This document shows, in pieces, positions 25,824 to 34,836 of a stretch of 64,000 bases of DNA. This stretch comes from an uncultured Pelagibacteraceae bacterium (GTDB taxonomy: Bacteria > Pseudomonadota > Alphaproteobacteria > Pelagibacterales > Pelagibacteraceae). A program made the translations under genes and the position numbers. Numbering within the stretch: position 1 is the first letter of the stretch; each line of letters starts with the position of its first letter. The DNA is taken from the NCBI GenBank assembly GCA_902576045.1, contig CACGTU010000001.1, positions 38,253-102,252 on the forward strand, read 5' to 3'. The notes below the pieces were generated by a model that saw only the letters and a program-made list of their open reading frames with translations, was not told the DNA's origin and did not search any database.

Positions 25824-27234
25824 AAACTGAAATACCTCGAGAATTAATATCTACATCAAATTTTTTGTGCAGAGGAGGGAAAGCTCTTTGAGAGCAATCT
25901 AAACGATCACAAGTTCTACATGATACACCAACAGGAATTTCGGACTTTTTATCATTTAAATCTAAATTTTCTGTATATACAAAATCTTTAGCATATTTAG
26001 CTTCGCACCCTAAACCAATAGAAAGCATACTTTTCTTCTGGCCATATCTTCCAATTCCTTTTTCCACGGTGCGTGCAATACAAACATATTTTTCTCCATT
26101 AGTCATTTTACTTACAGCAGCTTGAATTACCCCAGGTCTTGAAAAAGCTGAATAAACATTCCAACGAGGACAAGCACCGCCATATCTTGGTATTTCAATA
26201 CCAGATAATGAAAATCTTTTTGAAATATTACCAGCAACATCAACTCTCAAAAAATGAAACGGTACCCCAGGTTTTTTTGGATCATTTAAACATGTAACTC
26301 TATGTGTAACTTGTTCAAATGAAGTTGCAAATGTATTTTGTAAAAGTTCTAAATCGTATTTTAGTTTTTTACACTCTGAGTGAAATAAATTGTAAGGCAT
26401 TAAAATTGCTGCACCGCAATAATTTAATAAAGCAACTTTTGATAATTTTTTTGATTCCTCAGATGGAAAATTAAATGTTTCTAAATACTCGTTAATTAAA
26501 TCTTCTGCTCCCTCTTGTGCGATTTGGGCAGCTGCATGAAGCTTTTTTGTTTCCAAAGATAAGTAATCTGACAAATAAAGCTCTTTATTTTTTTTATTAT
26601 AGATTTTGGAAAATGGCTTACCTTCCTCTGGAATAATATCCTTTACTGTGATACCGTACTCTGTTTTTAAAAATTCACATAAAGCGATATATCTTGTTCT
26701 ATTATTTTGTTTTATTTTTTCGAATATTTCATTTGCAAAATTTTCAAGTTTAGAAAAATAATTTTTGTTTTCCTGAAGAAAATCAGAGATTACTTCACCA
26801 GGAAAAGAATTTTTTCTACTGTCAACTATTTTACCTGAAAGTTTTTCTATTTTGTTTACAAGTTCGTGATCCTTTTTTTTTAAAATATCACCGAGCCTGA
26901 TCAAAGCCTTTCCAATTTTCGGATTACTACTGGCTAAGTCTTTAACTTCTGGACCTAATATATCTAAGTCTTCAAAAAGTTGATCATCCAAAAGTTCAGA
27001 TATTGTATTGATCATATTAACATCTGATTTAGAGGTCAGATCAGAGATATTAATTTTTAATTCATCACATATTTTAATTAATAGATCGCCATCAATTTTT
27101 CTTTTTCCACCTTCAATTAATGCTAAATAGCTAGGTGAGATATTCAATTGGTTGGCAAGTTTATTAGCTTGTAAACCAATTTGTCTTCTAAAAGCTTTGA
27201 TTTTTGGCCCTAATTTAAAATCTAATTGACTCAT
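25810..27234 (-). CDS. ScfR/RamB-type transcriptional regulator (short-chain fatty acyl-CoA regulator family)
   Basis: A 474-residue DNA-binding protein: N-terminal XRE helix-turn-helix (residues about 10-65, FRRQIGLQANKLANQLNISP), a middle IrrE/ImmA-peptidase-like domain (about 190-300, with LHAAAQIAQEGAEDL rather than an intact HEXXH zinc site) and a C-terminal DUF2083-like region rich in Cys (VGVSCRTCDRLDCSQRAFPP). Relatives (RamB in Corynebacterium, PccR in Rhodobacter) bind acyl-CoA or related signals and control aceA or propionyl-CoA genes. Divergent from isocitrate lyase across a region with repeated TTTGTAAA sites, so control of aceA and autoregulation are likely. Confidence 0.88.
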   Translation of the reverse strand: MSQLDFKLGPKIKAFRRQIGLQANKLANQLNISPSYLALIEGGKRKIDGDLLIKICDELKINISDLTSKSDVNMINTISELLDDQLFEDLDILGPEVKDLASSNPKIGKALIRLGDILKKKDHELVNKIEKLSGKIVDSRKNSFPGEVISDFLQENKNYFSKLENFANEIFEKIKQNNRTRYIALCEFLKTEYGITVKDIIPEEGKPFSKIYNKKNKELYLSDYLSLETKKLHAAAQIAQEGAEDLINEYLETFNFPSEESKKLSKVALLNYCGAAILMPYNLFHSECKKLKYDLELLQNTFATSFEQVTHRVTCLNDPKKPGVPFHFLRVDVAGNISKRFSLSGIEIPRYGGACPRWNVYSAFSRPGVIQAAVSKMTNGEKYVCIARTVEKGIGRYGQKKSMLSIGLGCEAKYAKDFVYTENLDLNDKKSEIPVGVSCRTCDRLDCSQRAFPPLHKKFDVDINSRGISVYVSD

Positions 27235-27240
27235 TTACCA

Positions 27241-27331
27241 TTTGTAAATTTTGTAAATTTATTTTTACAAAAAATTTCCTTTATTTACCTTATTATATAA
27301 CGTTTTTTATGGAATTTGTAAATATTGTAAA
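27241..27331. promoter_or_regulatory. Probable operator: repeated TTTGTAAA sites between regulator and aceA
   Basis: Direct pair TTTGTAAA at 27241-27248 and 27250-27257, inverted copy TTTACAAA at 27264-27271, and a second direct pair TTTGTAAA at 27315-27322 with ATTGTAAA at 27324-27331. Both pairs have the same 9-base start-to-start spacing. TTTGTAAA differs by one base from the TTTGCAAA half-site described for PccR/RamB-type regulators (from memory). A TATAAT (27297-27292, minus strand) lies between the two pairs and could be the regulator's own -10. Binding is inferred. Confidence 0.6.
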
Positions 27332-27344
27332 TTATAAGATTTAC

Positions 27345-27509
27345 ATGGACAAAGACAAGATTAAAAATAACGAAATTGAAGCACAAATTATTAGTAAAGA
27401 AGATTTGGACCAACACAATCGCAGAGGAGTTTATATGCGAGACGATCATTGCGATTGGGGTTCAAGTGGATTAGATCAGTTAATAAAGCCTATTAACGAA
27501 AACAATTAG
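27345..27509 (+). CDS. Small hypothetical protein (54 aa) ahead of aceA
   Basis: Open frame starting ATG 27345 (an in-frame ATG at 27309 overlaps the second operator pair and is less likely). The protein is hydrophilic, with a distinctive centre YMRDDHCDWGSSGLDQLIKP holding His-Cys and a Trp. It has no signal peptide or membrane segment. It lies 56 bases before aceA on the same strand and would be the first gene of an aceA transcript. Function is unknown; codon composition and the sensible amino-acid mix favour a real gene, but I cannot confirm conservation. Confidence 0.55.
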   Translation: MDKDKIKNNEIEAQIISKEDLDQHNRRGVYMRDDHCDWGSSGLDQLIKPINENN

Positions 27510-27565
27510 ATCTTTTTACTTTTATTCAATTTCAAAAATAAACAACCTTTACAGAACAGGAAAAA

Positions 27566-28840
27566 ATGAGCGCAGAGAATGTTTCTTACGATTTAAAAAG
27601 ATTTGCCGGCATTAAAAGAGATTATACTCCAGAAGAAGTAGAAAGATTAAAGGGATCGCTCAAAATTGAATACTCTCTCTGTAAAAATCAGTCACAAAAA
27701 CTCTGGAAATTACTTAATTCTGAAAAATATGTAAATACATTAGGCTCGCTATCAGGAAATCAAGCTGTTCAACATGCAAAGGCAGGATTAAAAGCAATTT
27801 ACTTAAGTGGATGGCAGGTTGCGGCAGACGCAAATAGTGCTGGAGAAATGTATCCAGACCAATCACTTTATCCCTATGATAGTGCGCCAAAACTTGTGGA
27901 AGCAATGAATAACTCATTGATAAGAGCTGATCAAATTCAGCATATGGAGTTGACTGATGGAGATATGAAAAAAGAAAATTCTATTGATTATATGTTGCCA
28001 ATAATTGCTGATGGAGAAGCAGGATTTGGCGGTCCATTAAACGTATTTGAATTAACAAAAAAATTCATTAAGGCAGGTGCGGCAGGTGTTCATTTTGAAG
28101 ACCAGCTAGCTAGTGAAAAAAAATGTGGTCATATGGGCGGTAAAGTTTTAGTCCCAACTGGCACAATGGTTAGAAACCTGAAAGCAGCGAGGTTGGCAGC
28201 TGATATTGCTGATGTTCCTCTCATTATACTTGCAAGAACAGATGCCAATGCTGCTAAATTAATCACAAATGATTTTGATGAAAATGATAAACCATTTTTA
28301 ACAGGCGAGAGATCACCTGAAGGTTTTTATTACGTAAAGGATGGAATTGAGCAAGCTATTTCTAGAGGTCTAGCTTATGCCCCATATGCAGATCTTATTT
28401 GGTGTGAAACAGCAACCCCAAATTTAAAAGAAGCAAAAAAATTTGCTGATGCTATCCATGAAAAATTTCCAGGTAAATTACTAGCCTACAACTGTTCACC
28501 ATCATTCAATTGGAAAAAACATTTGTCAGATGATGAAATTGCATCTTTTCAACAAGAAATTGGAAAAATGGGCTATAAATTTCAATTCATAACTTTAGCA
28601 GGTTTTCATACTCAGAATATTGCAATATTTGAGCTTGCAGAAAAATATAAATCAAAAGGGATGAGCGCTTATTCCGAAATTCAAGAGCATGAGTTTGCTA
28701 GAGAAAAAGATGGTTATACTAGCGTTAAACATCAAAGAGAAGTAGGAACATCATATTTTGATGCAGTATCTAACACAATAAGTTCTGGAAAAAGCTCAAC
28801 AACAGCAATGGAAGGCTCAACAGAATCTGAGCAGTTTTAG
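27566..28840 (+). CDS. aceA: Isocitrate lyase
   Basis: First enzyme of the glyoxylate shunt, cutting isocitrate into glyoxylate and succinate. The catalytic signature is KKCGHMGGK with Cys187; further marks are [24 protein letters not shown] and [13 protein letters not shown]. At 424 residues it is the standard short bacterial form. A ribosome binding site-like AGGA is 6 bases before the ATG. Probably controlled by the divergent ScfR-type regulator through the TTTGTAAA sites upstream. It ends 3 bases from the stop of the convergent DjlA-like gene. Malate synthase is not in the window. Confidence 0.97.
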   Translation: MSAENVSYDLKRFAGIKRDYTPEEVERLKGSLKIEYSLCKNQSQKLWKLLNSEKYVNTLGSLSGNQAVQHAKAGLKAIYLSGWQVAADANSAGEMYPDQSLYPYDSAPKLVEAMNNSLIRADQIQHMELTDGDMKKENSIDYMLPIIADGEAGFGGPLNVFELTKKFIKAGAAGVHFEDQLASEKKCGHMGGKVLVPTGTMVRNLKAARLAADIADVPLIILARTDANAAKLITNDFDENDKPFLTGERSPEGFYYVKDGIEQAISRGLAYAPYADLIWCETATPNLKEAKKFADAIHEKFPGKLLAYNCSPSFNWKKHLSDDEIASFQQEIGKMGYKFQFITLAGFHTQNIAIFELAEKYKSKGMSAYSEIQEHEFAREKDGYTSVKHQREVGTSYFDAVSNTISSGKSSTTAMEGSTESEQF

Positions 28841-28843
28841 AAA

Positions 28844-29563
28844 TTAGTTTTTTAATTTTTGAACTTGGTCCCAAGCAGAATTTATAGATCTCATTTTCTT
28901 TTTACTTTCTTCTATAACTTCAGGAGGAACACCTTTGCTTAAAAGTAAATCAGGATGGTGTTCTTTACTTAATTTAATATACCTTTTTCTTATTTCCGTT
29001 AGGCTATCATCAGGATTACTTTCAAGCACTATATAAGGGTTTAGCTTATCAGATGACTTTCTGCTTTCCTTCAAACTATTAAATTGACTTTCACTGAGGC
29101 CAAATATTCTTGCAATATCTTCTATCATAACTAACTCGGCCTGACTTATGTTCCCATCAGCCTCAGCTATGTAGAATAAAATATTTATAACCTCCTCTAG
29201 TACGTTTAAATTTCCTCTATAAATTTGAGCAATTTGTTCTGCATATGGCTTATACCCAGTAGACTCATTTTTTGCTTTATTAAAAATTTTTCCAACTTGA
29301 TCTATTTCATTTTCAGGAATTTTAAGTTTATCTTTAACTGCAATTAACTCCTCTTTACTGACTTGTCCATCTGCTTTACTTAATTTTGCAGAGAGAACAA
29401 TTAAAGACAGTGCAAAGATTTGTTGTGGTTGTGCAAAAGAATTATTTATTGAGCCTTTTGCTCTAGATATCTTTCCACCGATCAAGGAACCTAACAGCAT
29501 ACCAAAAGGCCCTCCTAGTGAAAAACCAATCATTCCACCTATTAAACTTCCCCAAATAGACAT
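28844..29563 (-). CDS. djlA: DjlA-like TerB/J-domain co-chaperone
   Basis: A 239-residue protein: N-terminal Gly-rich hydrophobic segment (about 1-30, GSLIGGMIGFSLGGPFGMLL) as a likely membrane anchor, a TerB domain (about 50-165) with two acidic EF-like turns (SKADGQVSKEEL, AEADGNISQAEL), and a C-terminal J domain with SKEHHPDLLLSKG (HPD). This is the DjlA arrangement; such proteins stimulate DnaK at the inner membrane. It is divergent from a small membrane-protein gene. Second J-domain protein in the window; the other is at 21431-21943. Confidence 0.88.
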   Translation of the reverse strand: MSIWGSLIGGMIGFSLGGPFGMLLGSLIGGKISRAKGSINNSFAQPQQIFALSLIVLSAKLSKADGQVSKEELIAVKDKLKIPENEIDQVGKIFNKAKNESTGYKPYAEQIAQIYRGNLNVLEEVINILFYIAEADGNISQAELVMIEDIARIFGLSESQFNSLKESRKSSDKLNPYIVLESNPDDSLTEIRKRYIKLSKEHHPDLLLSKGVPPEVIEESKKKMRSINSAWDQVQKLKN

Positions 29564-29595
29564 AAATATTTTAAAATTATATAATAAATTTTAAA

Positions 29596-29889
29596 ATGTT
29601 AACAACTTCTTTGATCTTATTTATACTTTTTTTACTATTCAGCTGGGTAGCTTCATGGATAAGATACTTTAACAAATTAGATAAAAGATTTGGCGAGTCC
29701 ATTTGGAGATATAGTTATGACCATCATGTGGTAGGTGAGAGAGATATTTCAATTTTAGATGATAGGGAGTTTGTTCTATTGAGACGGAAAAGAAACAGTG
29801 TAATTACAACTATGTACTTTATTGTTTTTTTAGCATTTATCTTTTTTATGTCATTAATGGGCGACATACTTATAAAAATAACTGGTTAG
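29596..29889 (+). CDS. Small membrane protein, unknown
   Basis: A 97-residue protein with two transmembrane segments (about 4-20 and 72-92) joined by a charged loop that includes WRYSYDHHVVGERDISILDD. No family recognised. It starts at ATG 29596 and converges on the DCC-type thiol protein gene with a 4-base overlap. The His-His and Tyr/Trp-rich loop could be cytoplasmic and functional, but nothing can be claimed. Confidence 0.65.
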   Translation: MLTTSLILFILFLLFSWVASWIRYFNKLDKRFGESIWRYSYDHHVVGERDISILDDREFVLLRRKRNSVITTMYFIVFLAFIFFMSLMGDILIKITG

Positions 29890-30233
29890 TTTTTTAGTTG
29901 TTTTCTATTTTTTAAATATAAGAAAAAAGCAACAATTTCATAACCTATATAAAAAAAATGGTAAACAATTGGTAATTTAAAAAATTTGTATAAAATTTTG
30001 TATTTTGGGATTTCTTTCCAGACTAATAAAAAAGCATCAACGCCAACATAAATTCTTCCTTCTTTTTCTACATGTAACCTTCTTAAAAGCTCTTTATCAG
30101 ATTTATTTGTTTCATCTTCTGCCTCTTTATTTTTAGTTATATCTATCCAGTTTAACTCACTAATATTTTCTTTTTTATAAAGGTTAATTTCTGCTCTACA
30201 AATACTACAAGAATTATTAAAATAAACTTTCAT
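29886..30233 (-). CDS. DCC-family thiol-disulfide oxidoreductase-like protein (DUF393)
   Basis: A 115-residue protein with a CxxC active-site-like motif at the start (YFNNSCSICRAEINLYKK) and a conserved middle LHVEKEGRIYVGVDAFLLVW, matching DUF393/DCC proteins. The C-terminal about 30 residues are hydrophobic (FFYIGYEIVAFFLYL), suggesting membrane attachment. Start ATG 30233 preferred to a TTG three bases upstream. It is divergent from tldD over 87 bases in which I see no feature beyond AT-rich promoter-like sequence. Confidence 0.8.
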   Translation of the reverse strand: MKVYFNNSCSICRAEINLYKKENISELNWIDITKNKEAEDETNKSDKELLRRLHVEKEGRIYVGVDAFLLVWKEIPKYKILYKFFKLPIVYHFFYIGYEIVAFFLYLKNRKQLKN

Positions 30234-30320
30234 CAATTAAATTTATAATGATTTTTTTAATTTTTCTTAATGTGATAAAACGACTGTTGAAATATTAATT
30301 ATGGCAACTACATTAAATCA

Positions 30321-31733
30321 ATGTCAAATTTCTTCAAAAATAGCGACTTAGATAACACTAAAGCAGAGAGAATCGTATCAGATACACTAAATAATTGTGA
30401 TGACGGGGAGTTATACCTAGAAAATTCGAAATCAGAATCAATCTTACTAGACGATAACAAAATTAAAAATTCAAGCTATAGCTCTGACTTAGGCTATGGT
30501 TTTAGGGCAATTACAGGAGAGGTTGTAGCTTATTCTCATTCTAATGATATTTCAAAAGACTCTATTTTAAAATCAAGTGAAAATCTTAAAGATACACTTA
30601 AATCGAAAAAGGGTACCTACAATCATGAAATTCCCAAATCAAATAAAAAATATTATGAAGATCTAAATCCAATTGAGGAAAAATCACAAAATTCAAAAAT
30701 AAAAATTTTAAATGATGTAAATAATTATATTAGATCCAAAGGCGATATTGTTAGCCAGGTAACAGCCAGCTTTTTAGGCGAACACAAGGAAATCGAAATT
30801 ATACGATCAAATTCTGAGGTTTTAAAAGATGTAAGACCGTTGGTTAGATTTAATGTTTCAGTCGTATTAGAAAAAAATGGAAAAAAAGAAACTGGTGTTT
30901 ATGGCATAGGTGGAAGACAGTCCTATGATGAATATTTAAAAAATGAAAATTGGAAACATGTTTGTGACGAAGCTTTTAGAATTGCTAATGTAAATCTTAA
31001 AAGCAAACCAGCTCCTGCTGGAGAAATGAAAGTCGTTTTAGGACCAGGTTGGCCAGCGATACTAATTCATGAAGCAATTGGACATGGTTTAGAGGGAGAT
31101 TTTAACAGAAAGAAAACTTCAGCTTTTCATAATTTGATGGGCCAAAGAGTTGCTAGTGAGGGAGTAACAATAGTAGATGATGGTACTTTAAATCTTCGAA
31201 GAGGAAGTCTAACCATTGATGATGAAGGCACACCAACAGAGAATACTGTGTTAATTGAAAACGGAATACTTAAAAACTTTATGCAAGATAGGCTTAATGC
31301 AAGACTTATGAATACGAAATCTACAGGTAGTGGTCGAAGAGAAAGTTATAAACATGTCGTATTACCAAGAATGAGAAATACAATGATGTTAAGTGGAAAA
31401 TATTCCCAAGATGAAATGATAAGATCAGTTGATAAAGGTATATTTGCAGTGAGTTTTGGAGGAGGACAAGTCGATATTACCTCAGGAAAATTTGTTTTTA
31501 ATTGCACTGAAGCTTATGAAATTAATAATGGAAAAATAGGCTCTCCAATCAAAGGCGCTACATTAATTGGTGACGGTCCATCAATTTTAAAAGAAGTTTC
31601 AATGGTTGGGAACGATATGAAACTAGATCCTGGAATTGGCACATGTGGAAAAGCTGGACAAGGTGTTCCTGTAGGAGTCGCTCAACCATCTATTTTAATA
31701 AATAAAATGACAGTCGGTGGAACACAACTTTAA
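30321..31733 (+). CDS. tldD: Metalloprotease TldD
   Basis: Catalytic subunit of the TldD/TldE zinc protease, which in E. coli processes peptides such as microcin B17 and degrades unfolded small proteins. The zinc motif HEAIGHGLEGD (HExxxH) starts at His250; other conserved stretches are FGGGQVDITSGKFVFNCTEAY and GNDMKLDPGIGTCGK near the end. Length 470 is normal. The partner gene follows after 3 bases. In many alphaproteobacteria tldD lies just upstream of the cta genes; here it is about 25 kb away. Confidence 0.95.
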   Translation: MSNFFKNSDLDNTKAERIVSDTLNNCDDGELYLENSKSESILLDDNKIKNSSYSSDLGYGFRAITGEVVAYSHSNDISKDSILKSSENLKDTLKSKKGTYNHEIPKSNKKYYEDLNPIEEKSQNSKIKILNDVNNYIRSKGDIVSQVTASFLGEHKEIEIIRSNSEVLKDVRPLVRFNVSVVLEKNGKKETGVYGIGGRQSYDEYLKNENWKHVCDEAFRIANVNLKSKPAPAGEMKVVLGPGWPAILIHEAIGHGLEGDFNRKKTSAFHNLMGQRVASEGVTIVDDGTLNLRRGSLTIDDEGTPTENTVLIENGILKNFMQDRLNARLMNTKSTGSGRRESYKHVVLPRMRNTMMLSGKYSQDEMIRSVDKGIFAVSFGGGQVDITSGKFVFNCTEAYEINNGKIGSPIKGATLIGDGPSILKEVSMVGNDMKLDPGIGTCGKAGQGVPVGVAQPSILINKMTVGGTQL

Positions 31734-31736
31734 CAA

Positions 31737-33053
31737 ATGGTCAAAGATCAAGAGTATTTAAATAATATTGCAAGTCAAACAATTGAGTATTCAAAAAAGC
31801 TCGGTGCCACAGATGTAAATGTTGAGGTTGTTCATTCCATCTCAGAAACAGTAAATTTAAGAAATAAACAATTAGATGAATCAAACAGATCTGATAGTTT
31901 TGCTATAGGCATTACGACTTATATAAACAAAAAAAAATCAACTATCTCATCCTCAAATTTATCAAAAGATAATATTAAAATACTTACAGAAAGATGCATT
32001 GAGACAGCAAAAATAACTCCTGATGACGAATTTAATTCATTACCTGACAAGGAATTAATGGCAAAAAATTTTGAAAGTTTGGATCTTTATGATGAATTTC
32101 ATGTTCCAAATAATAAAAAAATAGACATTTTAAAAGAAGCTGAGGAAGCTGCATCTAAAGAAACTAAAATTATTAACACTGAAACAGACTTTACTGAAAA
32201 TAAGTCAAATTTTGTTTTAGCAAATAGTAATGGTTTTATAAATGGATATAAAACTTCAAACTTTAATATTAGTTGTGTAGCGGTTGCTAAAAAAGATAGC
32301 CAAATGGAGAGAGATTATGACTTTACTACTAAAAGACATTTTTCTGATTTAATTAACCCTAAAAATATAGGTGAAAGTGCTGCAGCAAATACGATAAAAA
32401 AATTAGATCCTAAGAAAATAAAAAGTGAGAAAATAGGTATTGTATTTGATAAAAAAATTTCGAAAGGTATTTTGAATGTTTTATCTAGTGCAATATCTGC
32501 AGGGGCTATCTCAAGAGGAACCTCATTTTTAAAGAATAAAATTGGTGAAGAAATTTTTCCTAAATCCCTAAATGTTATAGATAATCCAAAAATAAAAAAA
32601 GGACTTGGATCTAAAAATTTTGATAGCGAAGGAGTAGAAACTAACAATCTTAAATTAATCGAAAACGGTGTATTAAAAAGTTATTTAGTAGATACTTATT
32701 ACGGAAAAAAATTAAATTTGAAATCAAATGGAAGATGTGGTGGTACAAGTAACTTATATTTTGAAAATGGGAGTATCCCTTTTGAAAAACTACTTAAATC
32801 TAGTAAAAAAAATTTATACATTACAGAAACAATTGGACATGGCACAAACCTTGTAACAGGGGATTATTCTGTTGGAGCAAATGGTTTTATGGTTGAAAAT
32901 GGTGAATTTATATATCCTGTGAGTGAAATTACAATTGCAGGAAATTTTAAGGAAATATTTAAAAATATTACTTTGGCTAATGATCTAGAATTTAAATACT
33001 CTACGAATGCGCCAACTCTTTTAGTTGAGGGCATGATTGTAGCTGGAAGGTGA
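31737..33053 (+). CDS. pmbA: TldE/PmbA metalloprotease partner
   Basis: Non-catalytic partner of TldD in the heterodimeric protease (438 residues). Conserved features: TDVNVEVVHSISETVNLRNK at the N terminus, the GLGSKNFDSEGVETNNLKLI segment and the C-terminal TNLVTGDYSVGANGFMVENG. It lacks the HExxxH motif, as expected. Starts 3 bases after tldD and overlaps the next gene by 4 bases (GTGA), forming tldD-pmbA-FAD oxidoreductase. Confidence 0.94.
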   Translation: MVKDQEYLNNIASQTIEYSKKLGATDVNVEVVHSISETVNLRNKQLDESNRSDSFAIGITTYINKKKSTISSSNLSKDNIKILTERCIETAKITPDDEFNSLPDKELMAKNFESLDLYDEFHVPNNKKIDILKEAEEAASKETKIINTETDFTENKSNFVLANSNGFINGYKTSNFNISCVAVAKKDSQMERDYDFTTKRHFSDLINPKNIGESAAANTIKKLDPKKIKSEKIGIVFDKKISKGILNVLSSAISAGAISRGTSFLKNKIGEEIFPKSLNVIDNPKIKKGLGSKNFDSEGVETNNLKLIENGVLKSYLVDTYYGKKLNLKSNGRCGGTSNLYFENGSIPFEKLLKSSKKNLYITETIGHGTNLVTGDYSVGANGFMVENGEFIYPVSEITIAGNFKEIFKNITLANDLEFKYSTNAPTLLVEGMIVAGR

Positions 33054-34021
33054 AAAGTATTTGCGTAATTGGAAGTGGGATTTCTGGTTCAACAATCGCT
33101 AATTTGTTATCTAAAAAATATAAAGTCGATGTTTATGAAAAAGCAAAAGGAATTGGCGGCAGAAGCTCTCATAGAAGGTATTTAAACAAACTAGGTTTTG
33201 ATCACGGACTACAATATATATCTCCAAAAACGAGCAAATTTAAAAAATTTTGTTCTGGATTACAAAAAAAAAGAGTTTTAAAAAAATGGCAGGGTCCACA
33301 TAATTTTGATCACAGTAAAGTTTTAGAGAATAAAAAACATACCAAACTTATTGGAGCAAAAGGAAATAATGCAATATCAAAATATTTATTAAAAAATATT
33401 AATTGTATTTTTGGATATGAGCTATTTAAAATTGAGAGGATAAGAAAAAGTTGGAAATTAAGTTTTTTAAATGGTGATGTTAAATATTATGAAATATTAA
33501 TAATATCAATTCCTTTTGCACAATCAAAAAAACTATTAAAAAAATTTCTTCCTAATTTCTTCAAGAAGAAAAAAGTTAAAATGGAGGCAAATATCACAGT
33601 AATGACTGTAACAAATAAAATTAAAAATAATTTTTCAAGTTTCTTATTTAATGATGAAGTAATAGGATGGGCAGCTAAAGAAAATAGCAAAAAAAGGTTT
33701 AAGTACAAATACGATCTTTGGACAATTCAAAGCACATTTAAATGGGCTAATAGAAATATTTTAAATTATAGAAATAATAAAAAAAAATTTACGAATTTTT
33801 TGATCAATAGATTTAAAAAACTATCCAAGATCAATATCAATAAAATATATTTTTCAAATATTCATGGTTGGAAATATTCTGCAAACAAAAAAAACTTAAA
33901 TATTCAATCTTTATGGAGTAAATCTTTAAAAGTTGGGATTTGTGGTGATTGGTTCGGAGGCCCTCGTTATGAAAATGGATGGATAAGCGCCAGTGATTTA
34001 TATAAAAAAATTACTAATTAA
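33050..34021 (+). CDS. FAD-dependent amine-oxidase-like (renalase-type) oxidoreductase
   Basis: A 323-residue flavoprotein with the N-terminal dinucleotide-binding fold ICVIGSGISGSTIANLL, the FAD-ribose Glu in DVYEKAKGIGGRSS, and the C-terminal FAD-contacting region VGICGDWFGGPRYENGWISA seen in renalase-like NAD(P)/FAD oxidoreductases. Starts GTG at 33050, overlapping pmbA. Its substrate is unknown. The middle is unusually Lys/Asn-rich. It converges with the DUF6134-like gene, overlapping by 8 bases. Confidence 0.85.
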   Translation: MKSICVIGSGISGSTIANLLSKKYKVDVYEKAKGIGGRSSHRRYLNKLGFDHGLQYISPKTSKFKKFCSGLQKKRVLKKWQGPHNFDHSKVLENKKHTKLIGAKGNNAISKYLLKNINCIFGYELFKIERIRKSWKLSFLNGDVKYYEILIISIPFAQSKKLLKKFLPNFFKKKKVKMEANITVMTVTNKIKNNFSSFLFNDEVIGWAAKENSKKRFKYKYDLWTIQSTFKWANRNILNYRNNKKKFTNFLINRFKKLSKININKIYFSNIHGWKYSANKKNLNIQSLWSKSLKVGICGDWFGGPRYENGWISASDLYKKITN

Positions 34022-34703
34022 CTTTTTTTAGTCTGTACTCCCAAGTACCTAATCTTTTATATCGAATTTTAACTATCATTGCTCTTTTTTTATCGTACCA
34101 AATTTCAAAATCTAGTCTCTTATCTTTTGGAAGACTTTCATCAGTAGATTTAAGTCTAAATTTTTCAACATCAATTTCATTTTCATAAAGTCTAATTTTT
34201 TCCTTTTTTAGAAACTCTACTGACTGTTTTTTGATACTTCCAGAAAGTGGACTAATTTGAGTATCTGATTGTAACAATCTATGATTCCACCAATTACCAA
34301 TTATATTCTCTAAATTTCCAGTTCCTTTGTACGAGGATCCATTAATTTTAAAATTTCTATTTTCTTCATCTAAGAACACTTCCACAAATTTTTTTTTATC
34401 ATTTTGTACTGTATCTGATTTAAAATAAATTAGTTGATCATTTTCGTAAATTTCCAAACCTTCACTAATAACTGAGAAAACTGTTATACCCATTAGTTTA
34501 ACTTCAAAGTTTGTAGTATTTGTTACTTCAAATTTTTTTTGAGTTTTATTAAAAAAAAATTTACTAAAGCCTATATATTTATTGTCTTTAAATATTTCCA
34601 TTTCAATCGATTTAATATTTTTATAATGATCAGTGTGAGCATATGCATTTAATTTAAATAAAATTCCTAAAGCAACGAAAAACATTAAAATGATTTTATT
34701 CAT
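34014..34703 (-). CDS. Exported protein, DUF6134-like
   Basis: A 229-residue protein with a signal peptide (about 1-22, IILMFFVALGILFKLNAYA). The mature part is rich in beta-strand-like sequence with IGNWWNHRLLQSDTQISPLSG in the middle and RLDFEIWYDKKRAMIVKIRY near the end, where the family has its conserved W/Y motifs. It is probably periplasmic. The family is recognised tentatively from these features, and no function is known. Monocistronic; faces the FAD oxidoreductase gene. Confidence 0.68.
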   Translation of the reverse strand: MNKIILMFFVALGILFKLNAYAHTDHYKNIKSIEMEIFKDNKYIGFSKFFFNKTQKKFEVTNTTNFEVKLMGITVFSVISEGLEIYENDQLIYFKSDTVQNDKKKFVEVFLDEENRNFKINGSSYKGTGNLENIIGNWWNHRLLQSDTQISPLSGSIKKQSVEFLKKEKIRLYENEIDVEKFRLKSTDESLPKDKRLDFEIWYDKKRAMIVKIRYKRLGTWEYRLKKVN

Positions 34704-34836
34704 AAAATTTATTAAATTATTTTAATAGAAATTAATATTTAACTAAAGTGAGAAGATATTAGAAGAGAATATAGATAAACTTATTTTCTGTTGTTTATAC
34801 ATAAATTCTGTTATGCAATATGACCTTTGATTGATA

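Noticed and set aside
30301..30351. Possible 16-codon leader peptide (ATG 30301 to TAG) overlapping the tldD start
   Set aside because: No ribosome binding site, no attenuator fold or codon bias, and a short chance frame in AT-rich DNA is likely.
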